A DNA stretch of 64,000 nucleotides from Streptomyces spinoverrucosus (GCF_006539505.1 NZ_BJND01000016.1:248001-312000), one strand, 5' to 3'. Shown: positions 1 through 10,960, numbered from the stretch's first letter. A program made the numbers and translations. Notes: a model not told the origin generated them from the letters alone.

Positions 1-159
1 GTCACCGCCGGACAAAGCCTTCGGGCTTCCGGGATGAAATCCAAGAAGGGCCGCTCGGTCATCGATCAGGCCGCCGCTGTCATCATCCTGCAGCAGGCGC
101 TGGAATCCGAACGGGTGTCAGGCAAAGCACCCGGCGAGGGCGTCGAAGTGGTCATCTGA
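1..159 (+). CDS. ruvX: RuvX/YqgF-type Holliday junction resolvase-like protein, C-terminal part
   Basis: The window opens inside a reading frame that ends with TGA at 157-159 (52 residues visible). The end reads SLRASGMKSKKGRSVIDQAA followed by an AVIILQQALESE helix, which is the usual C-terminus of the RuvX/YqgF family (RNase H fold, linked to Holliday junctions and 16S rRNA 5'-end processing). In actinobacteria the order alaS-ruvX-mltG-aroE is standard, and mltG follows here. The N-terminal two thirds lie outside the window. Identity rests on the tail and on context. Confidence 0.8.
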   Translation, partial: VTAGQSLRASGMKSKKGRSVIDQAAAVIILQQALESERVSGKAPGEGVEVVI

Positions 160-281
160 TCGCGATACGGTAACGTTCCGCGCGATGCGGCAGCATTCGA
201 ACGGCCGCCGCACAGCAAGAGGCGGGACGGGAGCCGAGCCGGGAAGCCACGCGACCGCCGCCTCGCGGCTCTAGGGGATCG

Positions 282-1967
282 ATGACTGAGTATGGCCGGG
301 GCCAAGGCTCCGAACCGTGGCATCCGGAGGACCCGTTGTACGGGGACGGCGGATGGGGAGGACAGCAGGCCCAGCCTGGCCAGCAGTCCCCCTACGGCGG
401 CCAGCCGCAGCACCATCCAGAGCAGCCGCAGCAGCCGCAGTACGGCGACTGGGGCACCGGCGAGCACCCCGGATACGGTCAGGCGCAGCAGCAGTACCAG
501 CAGCAGTACGACCAGCAGCAGTACGACCAGCAGCAATACGCCGGACAGGCGCAGCAGACGTACGACACCCAGCAGCAGTACGACACCGGCACCTGGGCCA
601 CCGGCCCGCAGCCGCACCTGCCGTACACCGGCGACCCGACGGACCCGTACCCCCAGCAGACGGCTGCCTTCGGCGGGGAACAGCCCGACCTCTACGGCAC
701 GCCCGACGCCTATCCGCCGCCCGAGCCGCCCAGCCGCCGGCGTGCCGAGCCGGAACCCAAGACCGACTGGGATCCGGGCCCCGACCAGGGCGAGCACGCC
801 TTCTTCTCGGGCGAGGGCGATGACGACGACGAGCCGGGGGACCGGCGCGGACGCGGTGAGCGGCGGGGCCGCGGCGGCAAGAGCAAGAAGAGCCGCAACG
901 GATGCGCCTGCCTGGTGGTGGCCCTGGTCTTCGGCGGCGGCCTGGCCGGGGTCGGCTACTTCGGCTACCAGTTCTACCAGGATCGTTTCGGCGCGGCCCC
1001 GGACTACGCGGGCGACGGCACGAGCGAGCAGGTGACCGTCGAGGTCCCCAAGGGGGCGAGCGGAGCCGAGATCGGCCGCCGGCTGAAGGCGGCCGGTGTC
1101 GTCAAGAGCGTCGACGCGTTCGTGGCCGCGCAGTCGCAGAACCCCGACGGGGACTCGATCCAGGCCGGCGCCTATCTGCTGAAGAAGCAGATGTCCGCCG
1201 CGAGCGCCGTCGAGATGATGCTCGACCCGAAGAGCCAGAACAACGTGATGGTCACTCCGGGCCAGCGCAACGTGGCCGTCTACAACAAGATCGACGAGAA
1301 GCTCGGCCTGGAGTCCGGCACCACCAGGGACGTCGCCGAGAAGCAGTACAAGAGCCTCGGTCTGCCCAGCTGGGCGAACAACAACGGCGACATCAAGGAC
1401 CCGCTGGAAGGATTCCTCTACCCGGGCACCTATCCCGCGGCCAAGGGCATGAAGCCCGAGGCGGTCCTCAAGGAAATGGTCACCCAGGCCAACCGGCAGT
1501 ACGCCCAGTACGACCTCGCCGCCAAGGCCGAAGCGCTGGACCTGGAGAACCCGCTGCAGGTCATCACGGTCGCCAGCCTCGTCCAGGCCGAGGGCAAGAC
1601 GGAGGACGACTTCCGCAAGATGGCCGAGGTGGTCTACAACCGCCTCTCGTCCGACAACACGGAGACCAACCAGCTGCTCCAGTTCGACTCGACCTTCAAC
1701 TACCTGAAGGGCGAGAGCAACATCGACATCGGTGCGGACGAGATCAACAGCAACCAGGACCCGTACAACACCTACACCAACAAGGGCCTGCCTCCCGGCC
1801 CGATCGGCAATCCCGGTGACGAGGCACTGAAGGCCACGCTGAACCCGACGGACGACGGCTGGATGTACTTCGTCGCCACGGACGGCAAGCACAGGACCGA
1901 GTTCGCCAAGACGATCGAGGAACACCAGAGGCTGGTCGACGAGTTCAACGCGTCGAGGGACAACTGA
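282..1967 (+). CDS. mltG: Endolytic transglycosylase MltG (YceG family)
   Basis: 561 aa membrane-anchored lytic transglycosylase that cuts nascent peptidoglycan glycan strands. Residues 1 to about 205 form a cytoplasmic tail very rich in Gln, Tyr, Pro and Asp, with repeated QQQYD units near residues 68-105. One transmembrane helix follows at about 207-231 (ACLVVALVFGGGLAG). The YceG domain fills roughly 250-555, with the expected catalytic Glu at about residue 437 in SLVQAEG. The ATG follows AGGGGA at a short spacing. The stop overlaps the aroE start (TGATG), so the two are translationally linked. E. coli MltG is about 340 aa; the extra length is the low-complexity tail, common in streptomycetes. 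Confidence 0.93.
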   Translation: MTEYGRGQGSEPWHPEDPLYGDGGWGGQQAQPGQQSPYGGQPQHHPEQPQQPQYGDWGTGEHPGYGQAQQQYQQQYDQQQYDQQQYAGQAQQTYDTQQQYDTGTWATGPQPHLPYTGDPTDPYPQQTAAFGGEQPDLYGTPDAYPPPEPPSRRRAEPEPKTDWDPGPDQGEHAFFSGEGDDDDEPGDRRGRGERRGRGGKSKKSRNGCACLVVALVFGGGLAGVGYFGYQFYQDRFGAAPDYAGDGTSEQVTVEVPKGASGAEIGRRLKAAGVVKSVDAFVAAQSQNPDGDSIQAGAYLLKKQMSAASAVEMMLDPKSQNNVMVTPGQRNVAVYNKIDEKLGLESGTTRDVAEKQYKSLGLPSWANNNGDIKDPLEGFLYPGTYPAAKGMKPEAVLKEMVTQANRQYAQYDLAAKAEALDLENPLQVITVASLVQAEGKTEDDFRKMAEVVYNRLSSDNTETNQLLQFDSTFNYLKGESNIDIGADEINSNQDPYNTYTNKGLPPGPIGNPGDEALKATLNPTDDGWMYFVATDGKHRTEFAKTIEEHQRLVDEFNASRDN

Positions 1968-2794
1968 TGCCCGTATCTCGAAGGGCCGCAGTACTCGGCT
2001 CTCCGATCGCCCACTCCCTCTCCCCGGTGCTGCACCGCGCCGCGTACGCCCAACTGGGCCTGCAGGGGTGGACGTACGACCGCTTCGAGATCGACGAGGC
2101 GGCGTTGCCGGGCTTCTTCAGCACGCTCGGCCCCGAGTGGGCGGGGCTGTCGCTGACCATGCCGCTGAAGCGGGCCGTGATCCCGCTGCTCGACGAGATC
2201 AGTGACACCGCCGCCTCGGTCGAGGCGGTCAACACGGTCGTGTTCACCGACGACGGCCGCCGCGTCGGCGACAACACCGACATCCCCGGCATGGTCGCGG
2301 CCCTGCGCGAGCACGGCATCGAGCAGGCCGACTCGGCCGCGATCCTCGGCGCCGGCGCCACCGCGTCCTCGGCCCTCGCCGCGCTGGCCCGGATCTGCAC
2401 CGGCGAGATCGTCGTGTACGTCCGCAGCGCGGCCCGGGCCGCCGAGATGCGTCAGTGGGGCGAGCGGCTCGAGGCCGAGGTACGGATCGCGGACTGGGCG
2501 GACGCGGCCGAGGCCCTGCGCCGCCCACTGGTCGTCGCCACCACCCCGGCCGGTACGACCGACGCGCTCGCCTCCGCCGTGCCGGAGCGGCCCGCGACGC
2601 TCTTCGACGTGCTGTACGACCCGTGGCCGACCATGCTGGCGGCGCGCTGGTCGGCGTACGGAGGGGCCGTCGTCAGCGGGCTCGACCTGCTGGTGCACCA
2701 GGCCGCACTCCAGGTGGAGCAGATGACGGGCCGCGCGCCCGCGCCGCTGGACGCGATGCGCAAGGCCGGTGAGCACGCCCTCGCCGGTCGTTAG
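1967..2794 (+). CDS. aroE: Shikimate dehydrogenase
   Basis: 275 aa. NADPH-dependent reduction of 3-dehydroshikimate to shikimate, fourth step of the shikimate pathway. The N-terminal substrate-binding motif is visible as [16 protein letters not shown], the catalytic Lys lies in [10 protein letters not shown], and the conserved Asp in NTDIPGM. The Rossmann glycine-rich stretch is [17 protein letters not shown] near residue 125. The ATG overlaps the TGA of mltG. Although the pathway partners aroC, aroK and aroB follow, a 200 bp gap separates aroE from aroC, so aroC may have its own promoter. Confidence 0.93.
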   Translation: MPVSRRAAVLGSPIAHSLSPVLHRAAYAQLGLQGWTYDRFEIDEAALPGFFSTLGPEWAGLSLTMPLKRAVIPLLDEISDTAASVEAVNTVVFTDDGRRVGDNTDIPGMVAALREHGIEQADSAAILGAGATASSALAALARICTGEIVVYVRSAARAAEMRQWGERLEAEVRIADWADAAEALRRPLVVATTPAGTTDALASAVPERPATLFDVLYDPWPTMLAARWSAYGGAVVSGLDLLVHQAALQVEQMTGRAPAPLDAMRKAGEHALAGR

Positions 2795-2994
2795 CGGTCC
2801 CAGCCGGACGGCGTGCCTTCGGTCTCTTCCTGACATATTCGCGTCCGCCTGCTGGACCGGCGGCCTGGTCGACGGCCGCGACGTGGGAGGATCGAACGTG
2901 GCGGGCCAGGGCCGCGCACCCCGGTCGCGCCATCGCGATACGCGAGCAGACGCGTACGCGAGGCAGTACCGGGCGCGAGCACAGAGGAGCACCG

Positions 2995-5779
<2,785 letters not shown>

Positions 5780-5841
5780 GCCCGGTACGTCCCCCGAGGC
5801 CCTTTCCGCCCGATTCTCCTTGCCCCGTCGGGCACTTCGGG

Positions 5842-5879
5842 CCGTCCCCCGCCGTTCACCAAACAGCGGTGGGGGACGG
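5842..5879 (+). terminator. Hairpin downstream of aroB
   Basis: CCGTCCCCC-GCCG pairs with CGGT-GGGGGACGG around a short loop. There is no T-run, which is common for Streptomyces terminators. It lies between aroB and the next gene and would close the aro operon. Confidence 0.55.
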
Positions 5880-5952
5880 TACCGTTCGGTAGCGCGTGGG
5901 GTTCGCCCCCGCCGCCAGCGCCAATTGCCTGTACGAGACGGAGTGGCACCGG

Positions 5953-6819
5953 ATGCAGCACGCAGTGGGGTCTCCGCTGCCGCCGCCCCGCCAGCCGGGG
6001 CACGAGCCGGCCGCCGGCTGGTCGCCGGCCGCACACCACCCGGGTCCGGGTCCCCACCACCAGGGGCCCCCGCCCGTGCCGCAGGGCTCCGCCCCCGTGC
6101 CCCCGCCCCCGGGCTTCACCGGAGCCCCGCCATCGGCGCCGCACCAGCCCCCGATGGCACCCCCGCCGCCCCCGGACACCACAGGCCACGTCCGACTGCC
6201 ACCCGGCGGCCCGGTGACGATGCCGCCCGCACCGGCCACGACCACTGTCCCCGACCCGGCGACCACCACCCTCGCGGTGCTGCTCATCGGCCCGGCGGGC
6301 GCGGGCAAGACCAGCGTGGCGAAGTACTGGGCGGACCATCGCAGGGTCCCCACGGCCCACATCAGCCTCGACGACGTACGCGAGTGGGTCCGCTCGGGCT
6401 TCGCCGACCCCCAGTCCGGCTGGAACGACCACTCCGAGGCTCAGTACCGCCTGGCCCGCCGCACCTGCGGCTTCGCCGCGCGCAACTTCCTGGCCAACGG
6501 CATCTCGTGCATCCTCGACGACGCGGTCTTCCCCGACCGCCCCGTCGTGGGCCTCGGCGGCTGGAAACGCCACGTGGGCCCCGGCCTGCTGCCCGTCGTC
6601 CTCCTGCCCGGCCTGGACATCGTCCTGGAGCGCAACGCCGAACGCACGGGCAACCGCCGCCTCACCGACGAGGAGGTGGCCCGCATCCACGGCCGCATGG
6701 CCGGCTGGTACGGCTCGGGCCTCCCCATCATCGACAACTCCCAACTCGACGTCCCCGGCACAGCCCGCGTCCTGGACGAGGTCCTGACGAGGTCGATAGC
6801 AAGCCCGCCGACCTGGTGA
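5953..6819 (+). CDS. P-loop ATPase/kinase-like protein with Pro-rich N-terminus
   Basis: 288 aa from the ATG at 5953; a GTG at 5896 would add 19 residues. I prefer the ATG because an ACGGAG site sits upstream and the protein then begins MQHAVGS. Residues up to about 95 are a Pro/Gly/His-rich low-complexity segment. Then comes a P-loop kinase fold: LLIGPAGAGKTSVAKYW (Walker A), SLDDVREWVRSG, and ILDDAVFPD. It resembles the zeta-toxin/AAA_33 group of small nucleotide-binding phosphotransferases, often annotated only as ATP-binding protein. Substrate unknown. The last codons and the stop lie at the edge of the intergenic repeat cluster. Confidence 0.75.
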   Translation: MQHAVGSPLPPPRQPGHEPAAGWSPAAHHPGPGPHHQGPPPVPQGSAPVPPPPGFTGAPPSAPHQPPMAPPPPPDTTGHVRLPPGGPVTMPPAPATTTVPDPATTTLAVLLIGPAGAGKTSVAKYWADHRRVPTAHISLDDVREWVRSGFADPQSGWNDHSEAQYRLARRTCGFAARNFLANGISCILDDAVFPDRPVVGLGGWKRHVGPGLLPVVLLPGLDIVLERNAERTGNRRLTDEEVARIHGRMAGWYGSGLPIIDNSQLDVPGTARVLDEVLTRSIASPPTW

Positions 6820-7033
6820 CGCAGGGGACTGAGCCCACCTGAAGGGGCGCGGGGAACTGCGCGCCAAGCCCCCACCGGCCTGAAGGGGCGCGGGGAACTG
6901 CGCGCCAAGCCCCCACCGGCCGGAACCCGCCGAGACAGTTCCCCGCACCACCGTCGGCGCCGGACCCACGCCTGGTGACGGAGGGGACCGCACCGACCTG
7001 AAGGGGCGCGGGGAACTGCGCGACAAGCCCCCA
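6812..7033. repeat. Cluster of Streptomyces-type intergenic palindromic repeats
   Basis: Three copies of an about 41 bp unit built on AAGGGGCGCGGGGAACTGCG lie at 6838-6878, 6879-6919 (exact tandem) and 6997-7033. Copies 1 and 3 are also preceded by matching flanks (CCTGGTGACGCAGGGGAC and CCTGGTGACGGAGGGGAC). An inverted fragment, CAGTTCCCCGC, lies at 6936-6946. Each unit can fold, with GGGGC pairing with GCCCC and GCGC with GCGC. Together with flanking sequence this fills the 343 bp gap 6820-7162; apart from the pepQ promoter, which I cannot place, I see nothing else there. Confidence 0.85.
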
Positions 7034-7162
7034 GGCACCCGCAGACGGCACACAACATCAAGTGGCACCCTCACGGCGCCCTCCCAACCCGCACAATCCA
7101 GACACCGCCCACTCAGACCCCCTCAACCGGCGCGAACCCAGCGAAGCTCGTACGCTCGGCAC

Positions 7163-8269
7163 ATGTCAGAGGTGTACGCGACCCGCCGAACCCGGCTACG
7201 GGAGCGCTGCAACGCGGCCGGCAGCGCGGCGGCGCTGGTTTCCCGGCCCGCCAACGTGCGCTACCTCGCGGGCGCGGCGCCCCACGGTGCCGTACTGCTG
7301 CTGGGCAAGCGCGAGGACCTGCTGGTCTGCGCCGGCCCACCGGACGACCGCCCCACCGAGGGCCGCCCCGACGAGACCCTGCGCCTGCACACCCTCCCCA
7401 GCCCCGGCGGCGACCCCGCCGTCGCCGCCGCCGACCTCGCCACGGCCCAGGACGCCGACTCCCTCGCCGTCGAGGAACACCACCTCACCGTCTCCCGCCA
7501 CCGAGCCATCGGCTCGGTCGCCCCCGCCCTCCGCCTCGCCGACCTCGGCAACGCGGTCGAACAGCTCAGAGTCGTCAAGGACGAGGAAGAGATCTCCTGC
7601 CTGCGCATCGGCGCCGAAATCGCCGACCAGGCCCTCGGTGAACTCCTGGAGTCCATCCTCGTGGGCCGCACCGAACGCCACCTCGCCCTCGAACTCGAAC
7701 GCCGCCTCGTCGACCACGGCGCCGACGGCCCCGCCTTCCCCACCTCCGTCGCCACCGGCGCCAACGCCGGCAGACGAGGCCACCGCCCCACCGACCGCCG
7801 CGTCGAGGAGGGCGACTTCCTCTCCGTCTGCCTGGGCGCCACCTATCGCGGCTACCGCTGCGAGATCGGCCGCACCTTCGTGATCGGCACCTCCCCCGCG
7901 GACTGGCAGATCGAGCTGTACGACCTGGTCTTCGCCGCCCAGCGCGCCGGCCGTGAGATGCTCGCCCCGGGCGCCGCCTACCGCGATGTGGACCGCGCCG
8001 CACGCCAGGTGCTGGACTCCGCCGGGTACGGAGAGGGCCTCCCGGCGCTCATCGGCCACGGTGTGGGACTCGAAATCGACGAGGACCCTCAGCTGGCCCC
8101 CACGGCCATGGGTAAACTGGACGCTTGCGTGCCGGTCACCGTCGAACCGGGGGTCCACCTCCCGGGCCGGGGCGGTGTCCGGATCGATGACACGCTCGTC
8201 GTACGCCCAGAGGCGGACGGCGGACCCGAGCTACTCACCATCACGACCAAGGAGCTGCTCGCGCTCTAG
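7163..8269 (+). CDS. M24-family (Xaa-Pro aminopeptidase/PepQ-like) protein with altered metal site
   Basis: 368 aa, pita-bread fold family: an N-terminal creatinase-like domain to about residue 135, then the M24 domain. The five positions that normally bind the two metals read Cys223 (in SVCLGAT, normally Asp), Glu234 (in RCEIGRT, normally Asp), His299 (GHGVGLE), Glu328 (TVEPG) and Asp342 (RIDDT, normally Glu). Only two of five ligands are canonical, so peptidase activity is doubtful. It precedes efp by 61 bp, and the pair peptidase-efp is common in Gram-positive genomes. It could bind proline peptides without cleaving them, or use a different metal. Confidence 0.85.
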   Translation: MSEVYATRRTRLRERCNAAGSAAALVSRPANVRYLAGAAPHGAVLLLGKREDLLVCAGPPDDRPTEGRPDETLRLHTLPSPGGDPAVAAADLATAQDADSLAVEEHHLTVSRHRAIGSVAPALRLADLGNAVEQLRVVKDEEEISCLRIGAEIADQALGELLESILVGRTERHLALELERRLVDHGADGPAFPTSVATGANAGRRGHRPTDRRVEEGDFLSVCLGATYRGYRCEIGRTFVIGTSPADWQIELYDLVFAAQRAGREMLAPGAAYRDVDRAARQVLDSAGYGEGLPALIGHGVGLEIDEDPQLAPTAMGKLDACVPVTVEPGVHLPGRGGVRIDDTLVVRPEADGGPELLTITTKELLAL

Positions 8270-8330
8270 CCTCAGAGCTGTCGCGCCTGCCCCGGGGTCG
8301 TCCACGTAAGTCCAGGAGATTGAAGCAACC

Positions 8331-8897
8331 GTGGCTTCCACGAACGACCTCAAGAACGGCATGGTGCTCAAGCTCGAAGGCGGCCAGCTCTGGTCCGTCG
8401 TCGAGTTCCAGCACGTCAAGCCCGGCAAGGGCCCGGCCTTCGTGCGCACCAAGCTCAAGAACGTGCTCTCGGGCAAGGTCGTCGACAAGACCTTCAACGC
8501 CGGCGTGAAGGTCGAGACGGCCACCGTCGACAAGCGCGACATGCAGTTCTCCTACATGGACGGCGAGTACTTCGTCTTCATGGACATGGAGACTTACGAC
8601 CAGCTCATGGTCGACCGCAAGGCCGTCGGTGACGCCGCGAACTTCCTCATCGAGGGCTTCATGGCCACCGTCGCCCAGCACGAGGGCGAGGTGCTCTTCG
8701 TCGAGCTGCCGGCCGCCGTCGAGCTGACCATCCAGGAGACCGAGCCGGGCGTCCAGGGCGATCGCTCCACCGGCGGCACCAAGCCCGCCATCCTGGAGAC
8801 CGGTCACCAGATCCAGGTGCCGCTCTTCATCACCACCGGTGAGAAGATCAAGGTCGACACGCGCACCAGCGACTACCTCGGCCGGGTGACCAGCTAA
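8331..8897 (+). CDS. efp: Translation elongation factor P
   Basis: 188 aa. Binds between the P and E sites and rescues ribosomes stalled on consecutive prolines. Three beta-barrel domains are expected; the N-terminal loop is [10 protein letters not shown] with Lys33 at the tip. The palindromic PGKGP loop is what is known for actinobacterial EF-P that works with an unmodified lysine; no epmA- or ymfI-like modification gene is seen in this window. GTG start preceded by CAGGAG. nusB begins 2 bp after the stop. Confidence 0.96.
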   Translation: MASTNDLKNGMVLKLEGGQLWSVVEFQHVKPGKGPAFVRTKLKNVLSGKVVDKTFNAGVKVETATVDKRDMQFSYMDGEYFVFMDMETYDQLMVDRKAVGDAANFLIEGFMATVAQHEGEVLFVELPAAVELTIQETEPGVQGDRSTGGTKPAILETGHQIQVPLFITTGEKIKVDTRTSDYLGRVTS

Positions 8898-8899
8898 CC

Positions 8900-9337
8900 G
8901 TGGCTGCCCGTAACACGGCCCGCAAGCGCGCCTTCCAGATCCTCTTCGAGGGTGACCAGCGCGGCGCCGACGTCCTGACCGTCCTCGCGGACTGGGTCCG
9001 GCTCTCGCGGACCGACCCCCGGCAGCCGCCGGTGAGCGAGTACACGATGCAGCTGGTCGAGGGCTACGCGGAGCACGCGACGCGGATCGACGAGCTGATC
9101 GCCCAGTACTCGGTCGGCTGGACGCTCGACCGGATGCCGGTCGTCGACCGCAACATCCTGCGTCTCGGCGCATACGAGCTGATCTGGGTCGACGAGACCC
9201 CGGACGCCGTGGTGCTGGACGAGATGGTGCAGCTGGCGAAGGAGTTCTCCACGGAGGAGTCGCCCTCGTTCGTCAACGGTCTGCTCGGCCGACTGAAGGA
9301 GCTCAAGCCCTCGCTGCGACGCACCGCCGAGGACTGA
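8900..9337 (+). CDS. nusB: Transcription antitermination factor NusB
   Basis: 145 aa. All-helical RNA-binding protein that, with NusE (S10), binds boxA in rRNA leaders. Recognised by AARNTARKRAFQILFEGDQR at the N-terminus, DRMPVVDRNILRLGAYEL and the C-terminal FVNGLLGRL. GTG start 2 bp after efp, so it is part of the peptidase-efp-nusB unit. A strong terminator follows at 9348. Confidence 0.95.
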   Translation: MAARNTARKRAFQILFEGDQRGADVLTVLADWVRLSRTDPRQPPVSEYTMQLVEGYAEHATRIDELIAQYSVGWTLDRMPVVDRNILRLGAYELIWVDETPDAVVLDEMVQLAKEFSTEESPSFVNGLLGRLKELKPSLRRTAED

Positions 9338-9347
9338 GACACCCGAG

Positions 9348-9392
9348 AACGCCGGAGGGCCGCAGCGCACGCTGCGGCCCTCCGGCGTTTTC
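9348..9392 (+). terminator. Intrinsic terminator after nusB
   Basis: An 18 bp perfect stem, AACGCCGGAGGGCCGCAG with its complement at 9372-9389, has a 6 nt loop and is followed by TTTTC. It ends the efp-nusB transcript before convergent bldD. Confidence 0.9.
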
Positions 9393-9439
9393 ATATCACC
9401 GGTGCCCCCTGGATACGTCCGTGGCCCCCGAGGCGCTCA

Positions 9440-9489
9440 GAAAGCCGCCGGGGTGGCCGGAACCGTGAAGTTCCGGCCACCCCGGCGGC
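9440..9489 (-). terminator. Intrinsic terminator after bldD
   Basis: A 20 bp perfect stem (arms 9444-9463 and 9470-9489, 6 nt loop) is followed on the minus strand by TTTCT. It lies 26 bp beyond the bldD stop and ends that transcript. Confidence 0.85.
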
Positions 9490-9515
9490 ACGTTTCTGCT
9501 GAAGCGGTGGAGTGC

Positions 9516-10019
9516 TCAGCTCTCCTCGTGCGAGGCCACCGCGCGGCGCGCGTCCGCGTCCAGCACGCCCCAGCTGATCAGCTGCTCGGTGAGGACCGAG
9601 GGCGACTGGTCGTAGATGACGGCGAGTGTGCGCAGGTCGTCCTGGCGGATCGAGAGCACCTTGCCGTTGTAGTCACCGCGCTGCGACTGGATCGTCGCCG
9701 CGTACCGCTGCAGGGGGCCCGCCTTCTCGGCCGGCACCGTGGCCAGCCGCTCCAGGTCCAGGACCAGCTTCGGCGGCGGCTCGGCGGCGCCGCCGGGGGT
9801 GGTGCCCGGAAGGAGCTCCTGCACGGGAACGCCGTAGAAATCCGCCAGCTCGGCAAGGCGCTGCACGGTCACGGCGCGGTCGCCGCGCTCGTAGGACCCG
9901 ACCACGACCGCCTTCCAGCGTCCCTGGGACTTCTCCTCGACACCGTGGAGGGAAAGGCCCTGCTGGGTGCGGATGGCCCGGAGCTTGGCCCCGAGCTGTT
10001 TGGCGTATTCGCTGGACAT
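9516..10019 (-). CDS. bldD: Developmental master repressor BldD
   Basis: 167 aa. Cyclic di-GMP-dependent repressor of sporulation genes in Streptomyces. The N-terminal HTH_3/XRE domain spans about 5-75 (AKLRAIRTQQGLSLHGVEEK), and the C-terminal domain carries the c-di-GMP-binding signature exactly: RGD, eight residues, RQDD (RGDYNGKVLSIRQDD). Four c-di-GMP molecules glue two such domains into the DNA-binding dimer. It is monocistronic between convergent nusB and divergent pyrR. A perfect BldD box lies in its promoter region, consistent with the known autoregulation. Confidence 0.98.
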   Translation of the reverse strand: MSSEYAKQLGAKLRAIRTQQGLSLHGVEEKSQGRWKAVVVGSYERGDRAVTVQRLAELADFYGVPVQELLPGTTPGGAAEPPPKLVLDLERLATVPAEKAGPLQRYAATIQSQRGDYNGKVLSIRQDDLRTLAVIYDQSPSVLTEQLISWGVLDADARRAVASHEES

Positions 10020-10090
10020 ATGGCTCCCCGGACACTGTGTCGACGCGACTGGAGTGATTCCATGCCGCGCGGCTGGTAACTCACTGTGAG

Positions 10091-10105
10091 GTTACGCAGC
10101 GTTAC
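10091..10105. promoter_or_regulatory. BldD operator upstream of bldD
   Basis: gTTACGCAGCGTTAc matches every fixed position of the published BldD pseudo-palindrome nTnACnC(A/T)GnGTnAn. It is centred about 79 bp upstream of the bldD ATG on the minus strand. An adjacent imperfect inverted repeat, TAACTCAC-TGTGAGGTTA (10078-10095), overlaps it and may be a second site. Confidence 0.85.
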
Positions 10106-10249
10106 TCTCCTGCGTCAAGCCGAATGGTCCGCACCGACTCTTCCGTGGTATCGGCGGCCGGTTGCGCCGAGCGGGTGATCCCGTGGCCCCGAGGGGGGTG
10201 ATCCGGGGTGTCGCCGCGGCCTGCTACGGTGGATGGCGCAATCCCGACG

Positions 10250-10286
10250 TCCTTTAAGGTCCGTCCCGTGAGGCGGAGAAGGAGGT
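10250..10286 (+). promoter_or_regulatory. PyrR-binding mRNA leader of the pyr operon
   Basis: TCCTT (10250-10254) pairs with AAGGA (10279-10283), and CCGTC (10261-10265) pairs with GGCGG (10272-10276) under the hexaloop CCGTGA. That loop fits the CNGNGA consensus of PyrR target hairpins, and the 3' side carries the purine-rich GGAGAAGG. The AAGGAGGT Shine-Dalgarno of pyrR (10279-10286) is inside the lower stem, so UMP-bound PyrR should block translation, as reported for mycobacterial pyr operons, rather than cause transcription attenuation. Confidence 0.85.
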
Positions 10287-10295
10287 CCGTTTCGT

Positions 10296-10856
10296 ATGGA
10301 CACGCAAGCGTCCGATGCGAGGCCCGTTCTCGAGGGTCCCGACATCGCGCGGGTGCTGACCCGCATCGCCCACGAGATCGTCGAGCGCGCCAAGGGCGCC
10401 GACGACGTGGTGCTCCTCGGCATTCCGACCCGAGGCGTCTTCCTCGCCCAGCGGCTCGCCGCCAAGCTCGAAGAGATCACCGAGCGCAAAGTCCCGTGCG
10501 GTTCGCTGGACATCACGATGTACCGCGACGACCTGCGCATGCACCCGCCGCGTGCGCTGGCCCGCACCGACATCCCCGGTGACGGCATCGACGGCAGGCT
10601 CGTCGTCCTCGTCGACGACGTCCTCTTCTCCGGCCGCACCATCCGCGCCGCCCTCGACGCCCTGAACGACATCGGGCGCCCGCGCGCGGTCCAGCTCGCG
10701 GTCCTCGTCGACCGCGGCCACCGCGAACTGCCCATCCGCGCCGACTACGTCGGCAAGAACCTCCCCACGTCGCTGCGGGAGACGGTCAAGGTCCAGCTCG
10801 CCGAGGAGGACGGTCGCGACACCGTGCTGCTCGGCGTGAAGCAGACCGCCCAGTAG
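10296..10856 (+). CDS. pyrR: Bifunctional pyr operon RNA-binding regulator / uracil phosphoribosyltransferase PyrR
   Basis: 186 aa, the family's normal length. Type I phosphoribosyltransferase fold with the PRPP loop [18 protein letters not shown] at about residues 103-120. It senses UMP/UTP and binds the pyr leader; the same fold has weak uracil phosphoribosyltransferase activity. First gene of the operon, 104 bp before pyrB. ATG 9 nt after AAGGAGGT. The leader at 10250-10286 gives it direct feedback control over its own synthesis. Confidence 0.96.
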   Translation: MDTQASDARPVLEGPDIARVLTRIAHEIVERAKGADDVVLLGIPTRGVFLAQRLAAKLEEITERKVPCGSLDITMYRDDLRMHPPRALARTDIPGDGIDGRLVVLVDDVLFSGRTIRAALDALNDIGRPRAVQLAVLVDRGHRELPIRADYVGKNLPTSLRETVKVQLAEEDGRDTVLLGVKQTAQ

Positions 10857-10960
10857 CAACCGAAGGCGTACGGCCGCTGCCGTGCGCCGGCTCGGCGCGC
10901 CCCAGCATGCGCCCGGTTGCCCGAATTCTCCCGAATGAACTGCCTTACGGAGCCTGACAG

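Noticed and set aside
66..1925. A 619-codon open frame on the minus strand across mltG
   Set aside because: It is the antisense shadow of mltG. High GC leaves antisense frames open; no family motif and mltG is certain.
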